Shown here piece after piece: positions 61,449-64,000 of a stretch of DNA of 64,000 nt. Numbering within the stretch: position 1 is the stretch's first letter; each line of letters opens with the position of its first letter. The stretch covers positions 186,001 to 250,000 of the forward strand of contig NZ_WQBE01000005.1 of assembly GCF_013032005.1 (NCBI RefSeq). The letters run 5' to 3'. Source of the stretch: Ruegeria atlantica. GTDB lineage: Bacteria > Pseudomonadota > Alphaproteobacteria > Rhodobacterales > Rhodobacteraceae. The position numbers and the translations under genes are program-made. Below the pieces are notes generated by a model. The model searched no databases. It saw only the letters and a list, made by a program, of their open reading frames with translations, and was not told the origin of the DNA.

Positions 61449-63581
61449 ATGATTTCTGCTGAAGACCTGATTGCGCTGGTCCGCAACTATAATCCCAAAA
61501 CCAATGCCGACCGCATCGCCCGGGCTTATGAGTTCGGGATGCAGATGCATGACGGTCAGTTCCGCCATTCCGGCGAACCCTATTTCACCCATCCCGTTGC
61601 CGTTGCCGCCATCCTGACCGAACAGCGTCTGGACGATGCGACAATTATCACAGCGCTGCTGCACGACACGATCGAGGATACCAAGGCCAGCTATGGCAAA
61701 GTGTCCGAGCTGTTCGGGGATGAGGTCGCCAAGCTGGTCGATGGCGTCACCAAGCTGACCAATCTGCAGCTGTCCAGCCGTGAGACCAAACAGGCCGAGA
61801 ATTTCCGCAAACTGTTCATGGCCATGTCCAAGGACCTGCGGGTTATTCTGGTCAAGCTTGCCGACCGTTTGCACAACATGCGCACCATCAAAGCGATGCG
61901 TCCGGAAAAGCAGGTGGTCAAGGCGCGCGAGACGATGGATATCTACGCGCCACTTGCGGGACGGATGGGTATGCAGTGGATGCGCGAGGAACTGGAAGAC
62001 CTCGCCTTCCGAGTGCTGAACCCCGAAGGCCGCCAATCTATCATCCGCCGCTTTATTACTCTGCAACGGGAAACTGGCGATGTGATCCACCGCATCACCG
62101 GCGATATGCGGCACGAGCTTGAAAAGGCCGGGATCGAGGCAGAAGTGTTTGGCCGTGCCAAAAAACCTTATTCGATCTGGCGCAAGATGCAGGAAAAGGA
62201 TCAGGGGTTTTCACGCCTGTCCGACATCTATGGCTTCCGCATCATCACCCAGACCGAAGAAGACTGTTACCGTACCCTTGGCGCTATCCACCAGCGCTGG
62301 CGCGCGGTGCCGGGAAGGTTCAAGGATTACATCAGCCAGCCGAAATCGAACGGATATCGCTCGATTCACACGACGGTGTCAGGGCGTGATGGCAAACGGG
62401 TCGAGGTTCAGATTCGCACCCGTCAGATGCATGACGTGGCCGAAACCGGTGTTGCAGCGCACTGGTCGTATCGCGATGGTGTGCGGTCGGAAAACCCGTT
62501 TGCAGTCGATCCCGCCAAGTGGATTGCCAATCTGACCGAACAGTTCGACAGCGAGGATGATCACGAAGATTTCCTCGAAGCCGTCAAGCTTGAGATGTAT
62601 TCGGACCAGGTGTTCTGCTTCACGCCCAAGGGTGATGTGGTGAAACTGCCGCGCGGCGCGACGCCGATTGATTTTGCTTATGCCATCCACACAAGGATCG
62701 GCCATGCGTGCGTCGGGGCCAAGGTGGACGGTATCCGTGTGCCGCTGTGGACCCGGATCAAGAACGGGCAATCGGTGGACGTGATTACTGCGGATGGGCA
62801 AACCCCACAGGTCACATGGCTTGAAATCGCAGTTACCGGCAAGGCCCGCACGGCCATCCGTCGCGCCCTGCGCGAGGTGGATCGTGAACGGTTCATCAAA
62901 CTGGGCAAAGAACTCGCACGTTCAGGGTTTGATCATGTCGGGCGCAAGGCCACCGACAAGGCGCTGGACACCGCAGCCAAGCACCTGCGTCTGAAAGACC
63001 GGCACGAGCTGCTGGCCCGCCTCGGCAGCGCTGAGCTAACAGCACATGATGTGGTCAGCGCCGTTTACCCAGAGCTGACCCAAGACGATGGCGACGCCAT
63101 TTCCCCTCGTCGTGCTGTGATTGGTCTGGAGCCTGGGCAGAAATTCGACCGCGCGCCCTGTTGTCAGCCGTTGCCGGGCGAACGCATCGTCGGCATCACT
63201 TTTCGCGGCAAGGGCGTGGTGGTTCATGCCATCGATTGCGACCGCTTGTCCGACTATGAAAGCGAACCGGATCGATGGGTCGACTTGCACTGGCATTCGG
63301 GCACACACCCGGCAGTTTATGGGGTGACGCTGGACCTGACCATCGGCAATGACGCTGGGGTGTTGGGGCGTATCTGTACGTTGATCGGTGAGAAAAAGGC
63401 CAATATTTCGAACCTGGAATTCGTTGACCGCAAACCGGATTTTTACCGTCTTTTGATCTCTGTCGAACTGCGTGACCTTGAACAGTTGCATTCGCTGATG
63501 TTGATGCTTGAGGCTGAAAGCGACGTTGCCGCGGTCGAGCGGCATCGGAATCGGGAAAAAACCGCAGTTGCGGCAGGCTGA
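61449..63581 (+). CDS. Bifunctional (p)ppGpp synthase/hydrolase (RelA/SpoT homologue)
   Basis: The 710-residue protein has an intact HD hydrolase domain (THPVAVAAILTEQ, LLHDTIEDT with His72-Asp73), a synthetase domain (KKPYSIWRKM, LSDIYGFRIIT, PKSNGYRSIHTTV), a TGS domain (FTPKGDVVKLPRGATPIDFAYAIH), a zinc-finger-like helical part (RAPCCQPLPGERIVG) and a C-terminal ACT domain. It controls the stringent response and is likely the only long RSH of this cell. It may be called rsh, relA or spoT. Confidence 0.97.
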   Translation: MISAEDLIALVRNYNPKTNADRIARAYEFGMQMHDGQFRHSGEPYFTHPVAVAAILTEQRLDDATIITALLHDTIEDTKASYGKVSELFGDEVAKLVDGVTKLTNLQLSSRETKQAENFRKLFMAMSKDLRVILVKLADRLHNMRTIKAMRPEKQVVKARETMDIYAPLAGRMGMQWMREELEDLAFRVLNPEGRQSIIRRFITLQRETGDVIHRITGDMRHELEKAGIEAEVFGRAKKPYSIWRKMQEKDQGFSRLSDIYGFRIITQTEEDCYRTLGAIHQRWRAVPGRFKDYISQPKSNGYRSIHTTVSGRDGKRVEVQIRTRQMHDVAETGVAAHWSYRDGVRSENPFAVDPAKWIANLTEQFDSEDDHEDFLEAVKLEMYSDQVFCFTPKGDVVKLPRGATPIDFAYAIHTRIGHACVGAKVDGIRVPLWTRIKNGQSVDVITADGQTPQVTWLEIAVTGKARTAIRRALREVDRERFIKLGKELARSGFDHVGRKATDKALDTAAKHLRLKDRHELLARLGSAELTAHDVVSAVYPELTQDDGDAISPRRAVIGLEPGQKFDRAPCCQPLPGERIVGITFRGKGVVVHAIDCDRLSDYESEPDRWVDLHWHSGTHPAVYGVTLDLTIGNDAGVLGRICTLIGEKKANISNLEFVDRKPDFYRLLISVELRDLEQLHSLMLMLEAESDVAAVERHRNREKTAVAAG

Positions 63582-63597
63582 GAAGGGGTGATCAGGA

Positions 63598-64000
63598 GTG
63601 GTTTTCAAGCGCCGAGACCGACGCTCGCCCATTCAGATCGCTTCGGAATTCATCTATCCGCGCGGCGGCTGGACCCGTGCCTTTCATTACGTCAAACACC
63701 GCATCCGGCGGCTGCCCGATTCACCTGAGCGTATCGCGCGTGGTGTCGGGGTGGGCGTGTTCACGGCGTTCACGCCGTTTTATGGGTTCCACTTCTTTAT
63801 CGCGGCCCTGCTTAGCCGGATTTTCAATGGCAATTTGCTGGCATCGCTCAGCGGTACCTTCTTTGGCAACCCTCTGACTTATGTGCCCATCGGGGTCGTC
63901 TGCCTGCAAACGGGCCATTTCCTTTTGGGTGACGACTTTGAAGAGGAAGAAACCCACGGCTTGATGGACAGCTTCTTCAAGGCGTTGAGTGACCTGAAGA
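63598..64000 (+). CDS. DUF2062 membrane protein, 3' end missing
   Basis: From a GTG at 63598 an open frame of 134 codons runs off the window end. It reads VVFKRRDRRSPIQIASEFIY, then SPERIARGVGVGVFTAFTPFYGFHFFIAALLSRIF and LSGTFFGNPLTYVPIGV, the DUF2062 pattern of two membrane helices with a G-x-F-x-x-F/TPFYG motif. AAGGGGTGATCAGGA lies before the start. Function unknown. It follows the RelA/SpoT gene by 16 bases, as in related genomes. Confidence 0.85.
   Translation, partial: MVFKRRDRRSPIQIASEFIYPRGGWTRAFHYVKHRIRRLPDSPERIARGVGVGVFTAFTPFYGFHFFIAALLSRIFNGNLLASLSGTFFGNPLTYVPIGVVCLQTGHFLLGDDFEEEETHGLMDSFFKALSDLK

Overview
The window looks like an ordinary chromosomal segment of a marine alphaproteobacterium of the family Rhodobacteraceae (Roseobacter group). 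The reasons are moderate-to-high GC, a MipZ-type ParA protein, the split b'/b F0 ATP synthase order atpI-atpB-atpE-atpF'-atpF, a zinc-free form of ribosomal protein L31, many GTG/TTG starts with GTGA/ATGA stop-start overlaps, and a large homogentisate catabolic cluster. This assignment is inference; no database was searched. Genes cover almost the whole window. I saw no rRNA, tRNA, CRISPR array, insertion sequence or prophage.

Layout. Bases 1-6.9 kb hold the end of a Na+/alanine symporter, rpmI-rplT with a strong terminator, two exported proteins of unknown function, and a divergent pair (class III aminotransferase / acyl-CoA synthetase). Bases 6.9-16.5 kb are an aromatic catabolism module on the minus strand: hmgA, a LysE exporter, fahA, a DUF2059 protein and an MBL hydrolase, followed by a flavin monooxygenase, a 65-residue DUF2783 protein, maiA and a DOPA-dioxygenase-like protein. 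A MarR regulator and a class III cyclase diverge from it. Bases 16.5-21.2 kb carry membrane proteins, mipZ, an AEC carrier and an MFS exporter. Bases 21.4-29.5 kb are a long minus-strand translation and secretion cluster: ffh, two GNAT acetyltransferases, chorismate mutase, rpsP, bluB, a 49-residue membrane peptide, rimM, a sulfotransferase-like protein, trmD, rplS and rpmE. It is interrupted only by one plus-strand GH25 lysozyme.

Bases 29.7-35.4 kb are mixed: ProX-type deacylase, Asp/Glu racemase, azoR, LysR, DMT exporter, a universal stress protein with an FNR-like box, and an ArsR regulator with a multi-half-site operator. Bases 35.5-38.2 kb are the F0 operon. Bases 38.2-45.3 kb hold another sulfotransferase-like protein, a FadR-type regulator facing an aminotransferase, small lipoproteins and smc. 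Bases 45.3-53.1 kb hold a class II amidotransferase, mltB, cobD-cobC, a receiver-only response regulator, a xi-class GST and a PatB-type C-S lyase. Bases 53.1-64 kb are housekeeping: def, a def paralogue with altered catalytic residues, fmt, two small membrane proteins, a ureohydrolase, a TRIC-type channel, rnhA, a methyltransferase, ispH, a NYN-domain protein, folK, rpoZ, a RelA/SpoT protein and the start of a DUF2062 gene.

How the genes work together. The central theme of the accessory part is tyrosine/phenylacetate breakdown through homogentisate to fumarate and acetoacetate (hmgA, maiA, fahA). The flavin monooxygenase plus tiny DUF2783 partner has the size and context of the two-component 3-hydroxyphenylacetate 6-hydroxylase MhaAB. 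BluB (lower ligand) and CobC/CobD (nucleotide loop) are two separate pieces of B12 synthesis. I found no clearly new multi-gene system. The observations most worth following are the DUF2783/monooxygenase pair, the Cys-to-Ser and Glu-to-Gln deformylase paralogue, the MBL protein with a broken metal motif, the small hidden ORFs, and several palindromic operators.
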